From the NCBI GenBank assembly GCA_006969745.1, contig CP030886.1, positions 1,145,001 to 1,209,000 on the forward strand: a stretch of 64,000 bases of DNA, in the 5' to 3' direction. A program made the translations under genes and the position numbers. The notes beneath the pieces are model-generated. The model searched no databases. It was given only the letters and a program-made list of their open reading frames with translations, and had not been told where the DNA came from. The first letter of the stretch is position 1, and the number at the start of each line of letters is the position of its first letter. Below are positions 34,710 through 42,851 of the stretch, in pieces. Source of the stretch: Cytophagaceae bacterium (GTDB lineage Bacteria > Bacteroidota > Bacteroidia > Cytophagales > Cyclobacteriaceae).

Positions 34710-37326
34710 ATCTCAATGCACTTACAGGATTGGCTCTTACAGCTTTTATCACGTGAAAACTGATGGTAGCGAGTGCGATTATAAGTGCGACCGCTCCACC
34801 GATTAAGAATAAGAATGGATTGATATCCACTCTGTAGGCAAAGTTTTCCAACCACCCTGACATAAAAACGAAGGTGATTGGTGAGGCAATGACGAAAGCT
34901 ATAAAAATCATGGAGGCAAATCCCTTTGATAGTAAGATCATGAGCTCTTTTAGAGAAGCTCCCATCACTTTTCGAATTCCAATTTCTTTTATTCTCCGCT
35001 GAATGGAAATTGATGCTAAGCCAAACAGCCCCATGCAACCAATGAAAATGGAGAGCACAGCGATGATTGTAATAACAGAACCCATCTGCTGATCTGACTT
35101 ATACAATTCTTCAAAATGATCGTCCAGGAATTCGTAGGTTAGCGGGTAATCAGTTACGTACTTCGAGTAGATATTGTCTATCTCTGCCAGAGCAGCTTCT
35201 ACATTCTTTCCATTTATTTTCACAGACATCTCGCTGTATCCCCACTCTGTGTGCACCACCATTGAGAGTGTGTTCACTTTGTAATGCAGGGAGTTGAAAT
35301 TGAAATCTTCGGTGACACCAATGATGGTTCCTAAAGAATCATTTGGATACCACCCATGACCTGCTTTTTGTCCCACAGGATTTTCAAATCCGAGTTCTTT
35401 GGCGAATGACTCATTGATAATAAATGCAAGTCCATCGTCAGTAGCAAATTCTTTTGAAAAAGTTCTACCGTCTTTCAGTTTAATATCATACACATCCAAA
35501 TAATCGTAATCGACGTGTACATTGGATGGTGTGAGGTTGAGCATGCCGGTATCTTTTCGAACCTTGAAGCCCCATTGATGAAAATTATTTCCAAGTCGTT
35601 GGCCGGAAGCCGTCACACCCAGGATATTGGACTGACCAAGCAGTTCTTCTTTCATTTGAGTGAAGTTGTCCTGCATCTCCTGGTTCATTTCGATGAGCAC
35701 AATATGATCCTTGGCAAAGCCAATGTCCTTGTTTTTAATAAAGAAGAGTTGCTCTACTACAATCAATGTGCATACAATCATCCCAAGGGCCAGACTGAAC
35801 TGCAAAACGATGAGAGAGCTTCTGAAAATGGATTTCTTCTCCTGATTTTTTAGTCCTTTCAAAACCACAATAGGCTTAAAGGAGGACAGATAAATTGAAG
35901 GATAAAGACCTGCGATTATGCCTAAAATCAAAGTAATCCCCAATGCAATTGGGATAAACTCGATATCCATAAGGAAAGGGAAAATGGATAGTTGTCGATC
36001 GATCAGATTATTGAGAAATGGGAGCGCAACTATTACCAGCACAATGGCAAAAACAAGGGCAATTAAGGCCAGCAATACTGATTCAAAAATGAATTGATTG
36101 AATAGCTGGTTTCTCATTGCTCCGATGGTTTTTCTCACCCCCACTTCTTTACTCCTATAGCTCGCCCTAGCGGTAGTCAGGTTTGTGAAATTGACTGAGG
36201 CAATAATCAAAATGAAGACGCCAACCAGAATAAAAACATCCAGGTATTGACCATTGAACTTTCGGTAATTATTGTAGTCGTGCTCCATATCGGAAGAAGC
36301 CAAATGAACCTCCGAAAGTGGTTGTAAGAAGAGCGTATAGATGTCATTGATGTCCGGATTATCCATGACGCGAACCATGTAATCAGGAAACTTAGCTGTC
36401 AAGGCCTCAATGTCAGCTTCTTCATTTAATATCAAATAGGTGTTAAGAAAATTACTTCCAAATCTATTGTTGAACGCTTCAACCTCGTTTCCCGACGCCC
36501 AAACCGAAAGAGCTATATCAAACTGCAGATGTGAATTTTCAGGAACATTTTCCATGACACCCCTTACCACATACTCATCATCATCGATATCGAATCTTTT
36601 GCCAACTGCGTCAATGTTATCGAAAAGACGTAGTGCGATCTCCTTTGAGATAACTGCATCAAGCGGTCCGTTTATTACTTCACTTTTATCTCCCTGGATG
36701 AGCTCGAAATCAAATATCTCGAAGAAGGTGCTATCTACACCGACTACTTTTTCGGCAATAAAATTTCTATCTCCCATTCGCACAACCTGACTTCCCCAGC
36801 TCCAAAATCGAGTGTATTGCTCAATCTCAGGAAACTGATCTGTCATGGTTGGCCCCATGCCAGGCATAGAGAGTGCTACTTTCTGGGTATTGGTGCCCGG
36901 AAAACTCTGCACTTCGCAAATCCGATAAATATTCTTTTCATGATATGCGTCAAATGATTTTTCATCTTTGATAAACAAGAAGATAACCATACATGCAGCC
37001 AGACCAATGGTGAGGCTAAAAATATTGATCGAGGAGAAACTCTTGTATTTTAAAAGATTTCTGATTGATGACTTTAGGTAGTTTCTTAACATAGATGTAT
37101 TGATTAGTCCGTTTTTTATTTCGAAGTTTCTGATGATGCCCGGGCGAAAGAGCAGCAGTACATCAAGGAAGTATTTGATTTTGGCCTTGAATTCACCATG
37201 GCTTGCCCGCTCTGCAAATAGTTCGGATAAGTCGCCTTCCACATCTTCGATAAGTTGGGGACTGCAAAACCATCTTAGAAATCGCTCAGGTAGTCTTGGT
37301 GGTGATATTTGGAGGTCTTTACTCAT
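34702..37326 (-). CDS. MacB/FtsX-type ABC permease with N-terminal prefix domain (first of pair)
   Basis: An 874-residue paralogue of the following gene with the same layout: prefix domain (PPRLPERFLRWFCSPQLIEDVEGDLSELFAE), MacB-like periplasmic core and two FtsX domains (SYRSKEVGVRKTIGAMRNQL and QRRIKEIGIRKVMGASLKEL). The two proteins share the repeated KEIGxRKxxGA phrase but differ in the periplasmic parts, so they are ancient duplicates rather than recent ones. It overlaps the PadR gene by four bases (ATGA), tying its expression to that regulator. The cargo is unknown. Confidence 0.9.
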   Translation of the reverse strand: MSKDLQISPPRLPERFLRWFCSPQLIEDVEGDLSELFAERASHGEFKAKIKYFLDVLLLFRPGIIRNFEIKNGLINTSMLRNYLKSSIRNLLKYKSFSSINIFSLTIGLAACMVIFLFIKDEKSFDAYHEKNIYRICEVQSFPGTNTQKVALSMPGMGPTMTDQFPEIEQYTRFWSWGSQVVRMGDRNFIAEKVVGVDSTFFEIFDFELIQGDKSEVINGPLDAVISKEIALRLFDNIDAVGKRFDIDDDEYVVRGVMENVPENSHLQFDIALSVWASGNEVEAFNNRFGSNFLNTYLILNEEADIEALTAKFPDYMVRVMDNPDINDIYTLFLQPLSEVHLASSDMEHDYNNYRKFNGQYLDVFILVGVFILIIASVNFTNLTTARASYRSKEVGVRKTIGAMRNQLFNQFIFESVLLALIALVFAIVLVIVALPFLNNLIDRQLSIFPFLMDIEFIPIALGITLILGIIAGLYPSIYLSSFKPIVVLKGLKNQEKKSIFRSSLIVLQFSLALGMIVCTLIVVEQLFFIKNKDIGFAKDHIVLIEMNQEMQDNFTQMKEELLGQSNILGVTASGQRLGNNFHQWGFKVRKDTGMLNLTPSNVHVDYDYLDVYDIKLKDGRTFSKEFATDDGLAFIINESFAKELGFENPVGQKAGHGWYPNDSLGTIIGVTEDFNFNSLHYKVNTLSMVVHTEWGYSEMSVKINGKNVEAALAEIDNIYSKYVTDYPLTYEFLDDHFEELYKSDQQMGSVITIIAVLSIFIGCMGLFGLASISIQRRIKEIGIRKVMGASLKELMILLSKGFASMIFIAFVIASPITFVFMSGWLENFAYRVDINPFLFLIGGAVALIIALATISFHVIKAVRANPVSALRYE

Positions 37327-37661
37327 CCAAATTTGAAATCAAATGCTACTGAAGGAATAGAATCCCAGAGTTGTTTACGCGTTTGCATCACTTGCTCAAG
37401 TACCTTCTTACCAAGTGGTGTCACCTTGAAGTAACGCTTTCTTTTGCCTCCACGAACAGCTGTGGCTTCACCAAATTCAGAATCGAGATAACCTTTCTTC
37501 TCAAGTCGGTTCAAGGCTGTTCGCATGGCTCCTACACTTACTTTTCGTTCCAGGCGATTTTCAATTTCTTCTTTGATAGATATGCCGTAAGCATTTTCAT
37601 ACAAGACGGCTACTGTGAGCATCACAACTTCTTCAAATTCCCCTATCGAATACTTATTCAT
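37323..37661 (-). CDS. PadR-family transcriptional regulator
   Basis: A 112-residue winged-helix protein. The PadR hallmark is clear in EFEEVVMLTVAVLYENAYGISIKEEIENR and SVGAMRTALNRLEKKGYLDSEFG, followed by a basic wing (AVRGGKRKRYFKVTPLGKKVL). PadR proteins are usually repressors that release DNA upon ligand binding. The gene is the first of an operon with two giant permeases and probably represses it. The region upstream to 37760 is about 100 bases and shows no clear operator. Confidence 0.92.
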   Translation of the reverse strand: MNKYSIGEFEEVVMLTVAVLYENAYGISIKEEIENRLERKVSVGAMRTALNRLEKKGYLDSEFGEATAVRGGKRKRYFKVTPLGKKVLEQVMQTRKQLWDSIPSVAFDFKFG

Positions 37662-37760
37662 AGATTTTATATTTAAATCCTAAAGGTAGTCTAAATATTT
37701 AAGTCTTAAATGTAATCTTAATACTCCATCGAATAATAAAGGTTACAATTGGATTGAGGT

Positions 37761-38456
37761 CTACTTGTTTTCTTTGGCTTCCAGACGTGTCAGAACCTTG
37801 TCACTTCTAAGCTCTCTAAGTGCATCTGAGGCTATCCATTTGGCAGATTTTGTGTCCTGCTTCTTGATTTTCTCTGCTGATTTTACGGCTAATGAATGGA
37901 GGTGAAGGTTTTTTTTGCCTATTTGTCTGAGGGCCCAGTTGACGGCTTTTTTCACAAAGTTTCTTTCGTCCCATGATTCCCTTTCAATTATTGATAAAAA
38001 TTGAGCGATTTGATCATCTGTAGCTTGCTTATTGTGAATGATGATGCCAACCATAAGGGCAAACGCCATTCTCTTTTCATATTCGGGTTTGCGTTCACTC
38101 CATTCAACTACTTTGCGAAAAGCATAAGGTGTTTTTGGCAGCAGCTTCATACCAATACCGTCTACAAGGTCCCACGAATAGCACTCTGATGTCCACTTTT
38201 CAGCAATATCCTCGGTAAAAATTTTGGGTTCAGCAAGTAGAATGGCTAAGTGCTTGCATTCGTGAATTGGCTGATCCCACAATTGATTCGCCAGCAGCTG
38301 ATCTTTGCCCCATTCTTTGGCGTAAGGCTTCAAATTGGTGTTTTTTATGCCCAGCGCTTTCGGGGCACCTTTTATTCCGAAATACTCCATTTTTGAGACG
38401 TACTCCGGATCTGCCATATCGTGCAAATCTTCTAGAATTAGATCCAGACTGTTCAT
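37761..38456 (-). CDS. DNA alkylation repair protein (AlkD-like)
   Basis: A 231-residue HEAT-like glycosylase of the AlkC/AlkD superfamily that removes N3- and N7-alkylated purines without base flipping. The active-site region YSWDLVDGIG (Trp95, Asp96, Asp99) and the second cluster NFVKKAVNWALRQIGK (Trp174, Arg177) agree with AlkD. The gene overlaps the SirB1-like gene by four bases, so it is the last member of the amidase-MCE-carboxylase-SirB1-AlkD operon. Confidence 0.88.
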   Translation of the reverse strand: MNSLDLILEDLHDMADPEYVSKMEYFGIKGAPKALGIKNTNLKPYAKEWGKDQLLANQLWDQPIHECKHLAILLAEPKIFTEDIAEKWTSECYSWDLVDGIGMKLLPKTPYAFRKVVEWSERKPEYEKRMAFALMVGIIIHNKQATDDQIAQFLSIIERESWDERNFVKKAVNWALRQIGKKNLHLHSLAVKSAEKIKKQDTKSAKWIASDALRELRSDKVLTRLEAKENK

Positions 38457-39304
38457 AACGAAAAATACTGATCATCCATTTTCTGAAGGATCAATTTGAT
38501 TTCATCGGCTTTGTGATAATCTCCAAGCTTTTCGAAGGAGACAATTAGGTTGCGGAGCGCTCTTAAAATAATATCCAGGTTTGAGCACGGACTGTAAAAA
38601 ATATCTTGCTTTTCAAGTTGAAGACTCTCAAGGTAGTTATCTATATCGTCCTTAGTAAATACCAGTCCTCTGTTAAATACATTGATGTAAAATGACTCAT
38701 CCCCGATCTGATAGGTCAGAATAAACAAATTGGGAAGATTGACTCCATAAATTGGCAGGTCCATCTTTTGAGCAATCAGCAAATAGACGGCACAAAGTGA
38801 TATTGGATTTCCCTTCTTTGTTTCCAATACTGCATTGATCATTGAATTGGCCGGTGAATGGAAATTCTTTGTGTTGGCTCTGAACTTAAATTGGTTGAAA
38901 AAGACTTCATTGAATACCTTAATTCGATCATATGGGGTCATTTCGTCCTCCATATGTCGCCAAAGTTCATGATAAAGCTGATCGACCTCTTGTCTAAGTT
39001 CATCTATTTCCAGATCAGGATATAGATAGGTTGCTACTACCCACAGGCCTTCCAGCAGGTCATCCGATGCTTCCTCTTTCCAGGCAAGAAAACGCTCTTT
39101 CAACAATTCGAATTGCAGTTCATGTACAAGGTCTTCTATTTTGCCTTGAATGATCGGATTGAAAGTACTCTCCCACTCTTGTTCCAGCAATGGAATGATT
39201 CCTGTTCCAAGAGACATGATTTTTTCCTCTACATGAGAAACGACCTCATGATCTTCATCGTCCAGAAGGACAACAAGTGCTTTTATTTCAGATTCTTTGA
39301 GCAA
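38453..39304 (-). CDS. Transglutaminase-like (SirB1-type) protein
   Basis: A 283-residue protein with the SirB1/transglutaminase-like core at about 110-200 (SPANSMINAVLETKKGNPISLCAVYLLIAQKMDLPIYG). The Cys in SLCAVY occupies the position of the nucleophile. N-terminal helices (about 1-90) resemble HEAT repeats, and the C-terminus is helical. The biochemical activity of the family is not established. It lies between the carboxylase beta subunit (12-base gap) and the AlkD-like gene, overlapping the latter by four bases. Confidence 0.8.
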   Translation of the reverse strand: MLKESEIKALVVLLDDEDHEVVSHVEEKIMSLGTGIIPLLEQEWESTFNPIIQGKIEDLVHELQFELLKERFLAWKEEASDDLLEGLWVVATYLYPDLEIDELRQEVDQLYHELWRHMEDEMTPYDRIKVFNEVFFNQFKFRANTKNFHSPANSMINAVLETKKGNPISLCAVYLLIAQKMDLPIYGVNLPNLFILTYQIGDESFYINVFNRGLVFTKDDIDNYLESLQLEKQDIFYSPCSNLDIILRALRNLIVSFEKLGDYHKADEIKLILQKMDDQYFSL

Positions 39305-39316
39305 GTAATAAAGATA

Positions 39317-40945
39317 TCAAGTTTGAATAACACCTACATTCATGCGTTCTTCGATAGGCGCATGATTTGCCATCTCAATGCCTTTGGAGATTACCTCTCG
39401 AGTTTCTTTTGGATCGATTATGCCATCTACCCATAGCCTGGAAGCGGCATAGTATGGACTCAACTTTTCTTTATAAGAATCCTCAATTTTCTTCAGCTGA
39501 GCTTTCTTTTCTTCTTCGGTCAGTTCCTTGCCTTTTGCTTTCGCTGAAGCAATTTCTATCTGAAGCAGTGTTTTAGCCGCAGATCCTCCACTCATTACCG
39601 CTATTTCTGCAGTTGGCCAAGCATAGATCAAGCGTGGATCATAGGCTTTACCGCACATTGCATAATTTCCTGCTCCGTAAGAGCTCCCCATAACTATACT
39701 AAATTTTGGTACCACTGAGTTGGAAACGGCATTTACCATCTTCGCTCCGTCTTTGATGATACCTCCATGCTCCGACCGTGAGCCAACCATAAATCCATTT
39801 ACATCATGAAGAAATACTAAGGGAATTTTTCTTTGATTGCAATTCATTATGAACCTGGCCGATTTATCAGCTGAGTCGGAATAAATCACGCCTCCCATCT
39901 GCATCTCACCTTTTTTGGTCTTTACAACTTTTCGCTGATTGGCTACAATGCCGACGCTCCATCCATCAATTCTGCCATATCCACAGACGATTGATTTACC
40001 GTACAGTTCTTTATACTGATCAAACTCAGAGTCATCAACAATGCATTTGATCACTTCTACCATATCATATTGAATTCCTCTGTTTTCAGGAAATTCTCCA
40101 TAAATATCTTCAAGCTTCTTTTTGGGTTCTTTGCTTTCAGCGCGATTAAATCCGGCTGATTCAGGCTCTCCTACCTTATCAAAAATCTTTTTGATGGCAT
40201 CAAGCGCGGCCTTATCATCTTCAAATTTATTGTCGGTCACTCCAGAAATTTCGCAGTGCGTAGTAGCGCCGCCCAGAGTTTCATTATCAATATCTTCTCC
40301 CACGGCTGATTTCACCAGGTAACTGCCGGCAAGGAAAACGGATCCCGTACCATCCACGATCAATGCTTCGTCCGCCATTATAGGTAAATAGGCACCTCCT
40401 GCCACGCAACTTCCCATAATCGCAGCAATTTGGATGATCCCCTTTGAAGACATGATTGCATTGTTTCGAAATTGGCGACCAAAGTGTTCTTTGTCCGGGA
40501 AAATTTCGTCCTGCATCGGTAGAAATACCCCTGCACTATCGACCAGATAGATAATTGGCAGGTTATTCTCTATTGAAATCTCTTGTGCCCTTAAATTCTT
40601 TTTGGCGGTCATAGGAAACCAAGCTCCTGCTTTCACCGTGGCGTCATTGGCAACAACCATGCATTGTCTTCCGGATACTTTCCCTATTCCGGTTACTACA
40701 CCAGCCGATGGACAGCCTCCCACTTCTTTATACATCCCATCTGCTGCAAATGCGCCTACTTCCAGAAAGTCGTTTGGATCATCCAGCAAGTATTCGATTC
40801 GCTCACGAGCGGTCAGCTTACCTTTCTTGTGATGTGAGGCTATTTTCTTTTCCCCACCGCCAAGTTTTACATTTTTTAGACGTTCGTTTAGCTTGTATAC
40901 CAACTGTTTGTTGGCATCTTCATTTTTGTTGAATTGAATGTCCAT
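39317..40945 (-). CDS. Acyl-CoA carboxylase carboxyltransferase (beta) subunit
   Basis: A 542-residue biotin-dependent carboxyltransferase. It has N- and C-lobes with the crotonase-like fold: VVANDATVKAGAWFPMTAKK, the oxyanion-forming GGAYLPIMADEALIV, GGATTHCEISG, and in the second half HDVNGFMVGSRSEHGGIIKD and GSSYGAGNYAMCGKAYDPRL. Sequence and length fit the methylcrotonyl-CoA carboxylase beta type best, though propionyl- or other acyl-CoA substrates are possible. No biotin carboxylase/carrier subunit is nearby. It is third in the minus-strand operon. Confidence 0.9.
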   Translation of the reverse strand: MDIQFNKNEDANKQLVYKLNERLKNVKLGGGEKKIASHHKKGKLTARERIEYLLDDPNDFLEVGAFAADGMYKEVGGCPSAGVVTGIGKVSGRQCMVVANDATVKAGAWFPMTAKKNLRAQEISIENNLPIIYLVDSAGVFLPMQDEIFPDKEHFGRQFRNNAIMSSKGIIQIAAIMGSCVAGGAYLPIMADEALIVDGTGSVFLAGSYLVKSAVGEDIDNETLGGATTHCEISGVTDNKFEDDKAALDAIKKIFDKVGEPESAGFNRAESKEPKKKLEDIYGEFPENRGIQYDMVEVIKCIVDDSEFDQYKELYGKSIVCGYGRIDGWSVGIVANQRKVVKTKKGEMQMGGVIYSDSADKSARFIMNCNQRKIPLVFLHDVNGFMVGSRSEHGGIIKDGAKMVNAVSNSVVPKFSIVMGSSYGAGNYAMCGKAYDPRLIYAWPTAEIAVMSGGSAAKTLLQIEIASAKAKGKELTEEEKKAQLKKIEDSYKEKLSPYYAASRLWVDGIIDPKETREVISKGIEMANHAPIEERMNVGVIQT

Positions 40946-40954
40946 GAATTTTCT

Positions 40955-41872
40955 CTACTTACCTTCCTGACTAACTCCTTTTAGCTTTTTGTTCTTCCTG
41001 CCTAAAGGAGCCATGAAATCTTTCGGATAATTGTTAAAATGAATGATGAGTTCATCCATATCTACTAATAGCTTATTCAAATTGTTATAAATAGAATCGT
41101 TATTTAGCAGTTTTCCTAAAGAGCCTTCTTCTGATTGGATAGCCAAAAGCAGTCCATTTACATGATCTAAAGATTCATTTACTTTTTGAAGTGTTTCTGC
41201 CACAGGAACACTGTTGAGCGAGTCCATCAACTTTGTGGAGCTAGCGATTAACCCTTTCAGCTCGCCACTTCTGGCATTTATGGATTTTAGTAATGAGTCC
41301 GTCGAGCTTATCACTTTTTCAACCTCCAGATTGTTCACTTTGTAGGTGACAGATCCAATTGCATATTTCAACGTATCGACTGTTCCTTTTATATCTGTGG
41401 CACTAAGCTCGTCAAGCACATCATTTAATTTTGCAAGTGTGGTATTTAAGTTATCTGCAACCGGTTCAAATTGAGATAGCATTCCCTGATCCATATCAGA
41501 ACCAAGTGTATCTCCGGGTTGAGCTAATTCCTGTGATGAACCTACATCCAAAACGATGGCCTTACCACCAAAAAGTCCATCATTTGCCAAGGTAGCAGAA
41601 GCATCCTTGCTTATCATTAACCCTTCGTCAATATCTAATGAAACCACTATATAACCACGATCCTGCTCCAACTTGAATCCACTCACCCTTCCCACAGGTA
41701 ACCCATTGAAATAGATTGGGTTAGATACATTTAGGCCTGCGACATTGGAGTAAGTCGCGTAGAATCTATTGGATGGTGAGAATAAATCGGATCCCCTTAA
41801 AAAGTTGAATCCATAATACAACAGAGCACCGGAAATAATGGTTATTAAACCTATCTTGAATTCTTTTGACAC
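40955..41872 (-). CDS. MCE/MlaD-family lipid transport protein
   Basis: A 305-residue envelope protein with an N-terminal membrane anchor (FKIGLITIISGALLYYGFNF), one MCE domain (about 35-115, FYATYSNVAGLNVSNPIYFN, GLPVGRVSGF, GLFGGKAIVLDVGS) and a long helical periplasmic tail. MCE proteins form hexameric rings that carry phospholipids across the periplasm, usually with MlaEF ABC partners. No mlaE or mlaF is next to it. It lies 12 bases after the amidase gene and nine before the carboxylase gene. Confidence 0.9.
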   Translation of the reverse strand: MSKEFKIGLITIISGALLYYGFNFLRGSDLFSPSNRFYATYSNVAGLNVSNPIYFNGLPVGRVSGFKLEQDRGYIVVSLDIDEGLMISKDASATLANDGLFGGKAIVLDVGSSQELAQPGDTLGSDMDQGMLSQFEPVADNLNTTLAKLNDVLDELSATDIKGTVDTLKYAIGSVTYKVNNLEVEKVISSTDSLLKSINARSGELKGLIASSTKLMDSLNSVPVAETLQKVNESLDHVNGLLLAIQSEEGSLGKLLNNDSIYNNLNKLLVDMDELIIHFNNYPKDFMAPLGRKNKKLKGVSQEGK

Positions 41873-41884
41873 AGTTACTAATAT

Positions 41885-42685
41885 TTAATTCTGGGCATCA
41901 AATGCTTCCTTATATTCTTTAATTGCACGGTAAATTCCCGATGCAATATATGATTGAACTTCAGCATTATTTAATTCCTTCTCTTCGACCGGATTGGAAA
42001 GGTAGCCAATTTCCACCAACACACTTGGCATAGCCGTACTCCACATGACGTATAAGCTCGATTGTTTTACTCCATAGCTTCTTCTGCCGGCTCTATTTTT
42101 AAGTTGATCATCTATCAAACTAGCAAGCATCAAACTATTGTCCTGATATGCCGATTGCGTGAGGTTGTAGAGGATGTATGATTCTTCTGACTGCGGATCA
42201 AAATCGTAATTCTTCTCATAATCTTCCTCAAGAAGAATAACAGAATTTTCTCTTTGAGCCACTTCAAGAGCCCTATCTGTATTCTGAGCTCCCATAACAT
42301 AGACTTCAGAGCCTTTTATCTTTTGCTTCCGCGCGAGTGGGGTTGTTTTTGGTAAGGAGTTTGCATGGATCGAGACAAATAAATCAGCATTATGATTGTT
42401 AGCCATTTCAGATCTCTTCTCAAGCTCAATAAATGTATCGTCTTTTCGAGTGAATATGATTTCCACATCGGGAATGTATTTTTTTACATATTCCCCAACT
42501 TTAAGCGCTACATCGAGAGCCACGTCTTTTTCTTTGGTATAAGAACCCAGTGTTCCTGGATCTTTTCCTCCATGGCCAGGATCGATCACAATCTTGGTTA
42601 CTGCAAAGTTCCTTTTTCCAATCGGATGAAAGGAAGCTAAAACTAAAAATAATGTCAATCCAATGGGTAGAACTGGATTTCTCAC
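41885..42685 (-). CDS. N-acetylmuramoyl-L-alanine amidase (Amidase_3)
   Basis: A 266-residue periplasmic zinc amidase that cleaves the bond between muramic acid and the stem peptide. An N-terminal signal or anchor is at 5-20. Zinc ligands are His38 (DPGHGGKDPG), Glu52 (TKEKDVAL) and His107 (FVSIHANS), with the catalytic Glu in SVLVEIGYLSN. No separate cell-wall-binding domain is present. Divergent from lptD, it is first in the operon amidase-MCE-carboxylase-SirB1-AlkD. An LptD/amidase/MCE neighbourhood is familiar in Bacteroidota. Confidence 0.93.
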   Translation of the reverse strand: MRNPVLPIGLTLFLVLASFHPIGKRNFAVTKIVIDPGHGGKDPGTLGSYTKEKDVALDVALKVGEYVKKYIPDVEIIFTRKDDTFIELEKRSEMANNHNADLFVSIHANSLPKTTPLARKQKIKGSEVYVMGAQNTDRALEVAQRENSVILLEEDYEKNYDFDPQSEESYILYNLTQSAYQDNSLMLASLIDDQLKNRAGRRSYGVKQSSLYVMWSTAMPSVLVEIGYLSNPVEEKELNNAEVQSYIASGIYRAIKEYKEAFDAQN

Positions 42686-42851
42686 TCCCTTTATTGTCTA
42701 AAATGAAATATTTTTACGCAAAAGTTAGAAAAATAGGCCAAGGCAGCTTTTTTCCTTTGCATCTAATTGCAAAAAATCTGCCAATTGTGCCAATAATTAA
42801 ACATCTCAAAGATAGTTTGGTCATTGTTCATTTTCAAAAAAGCGAGTTGGA

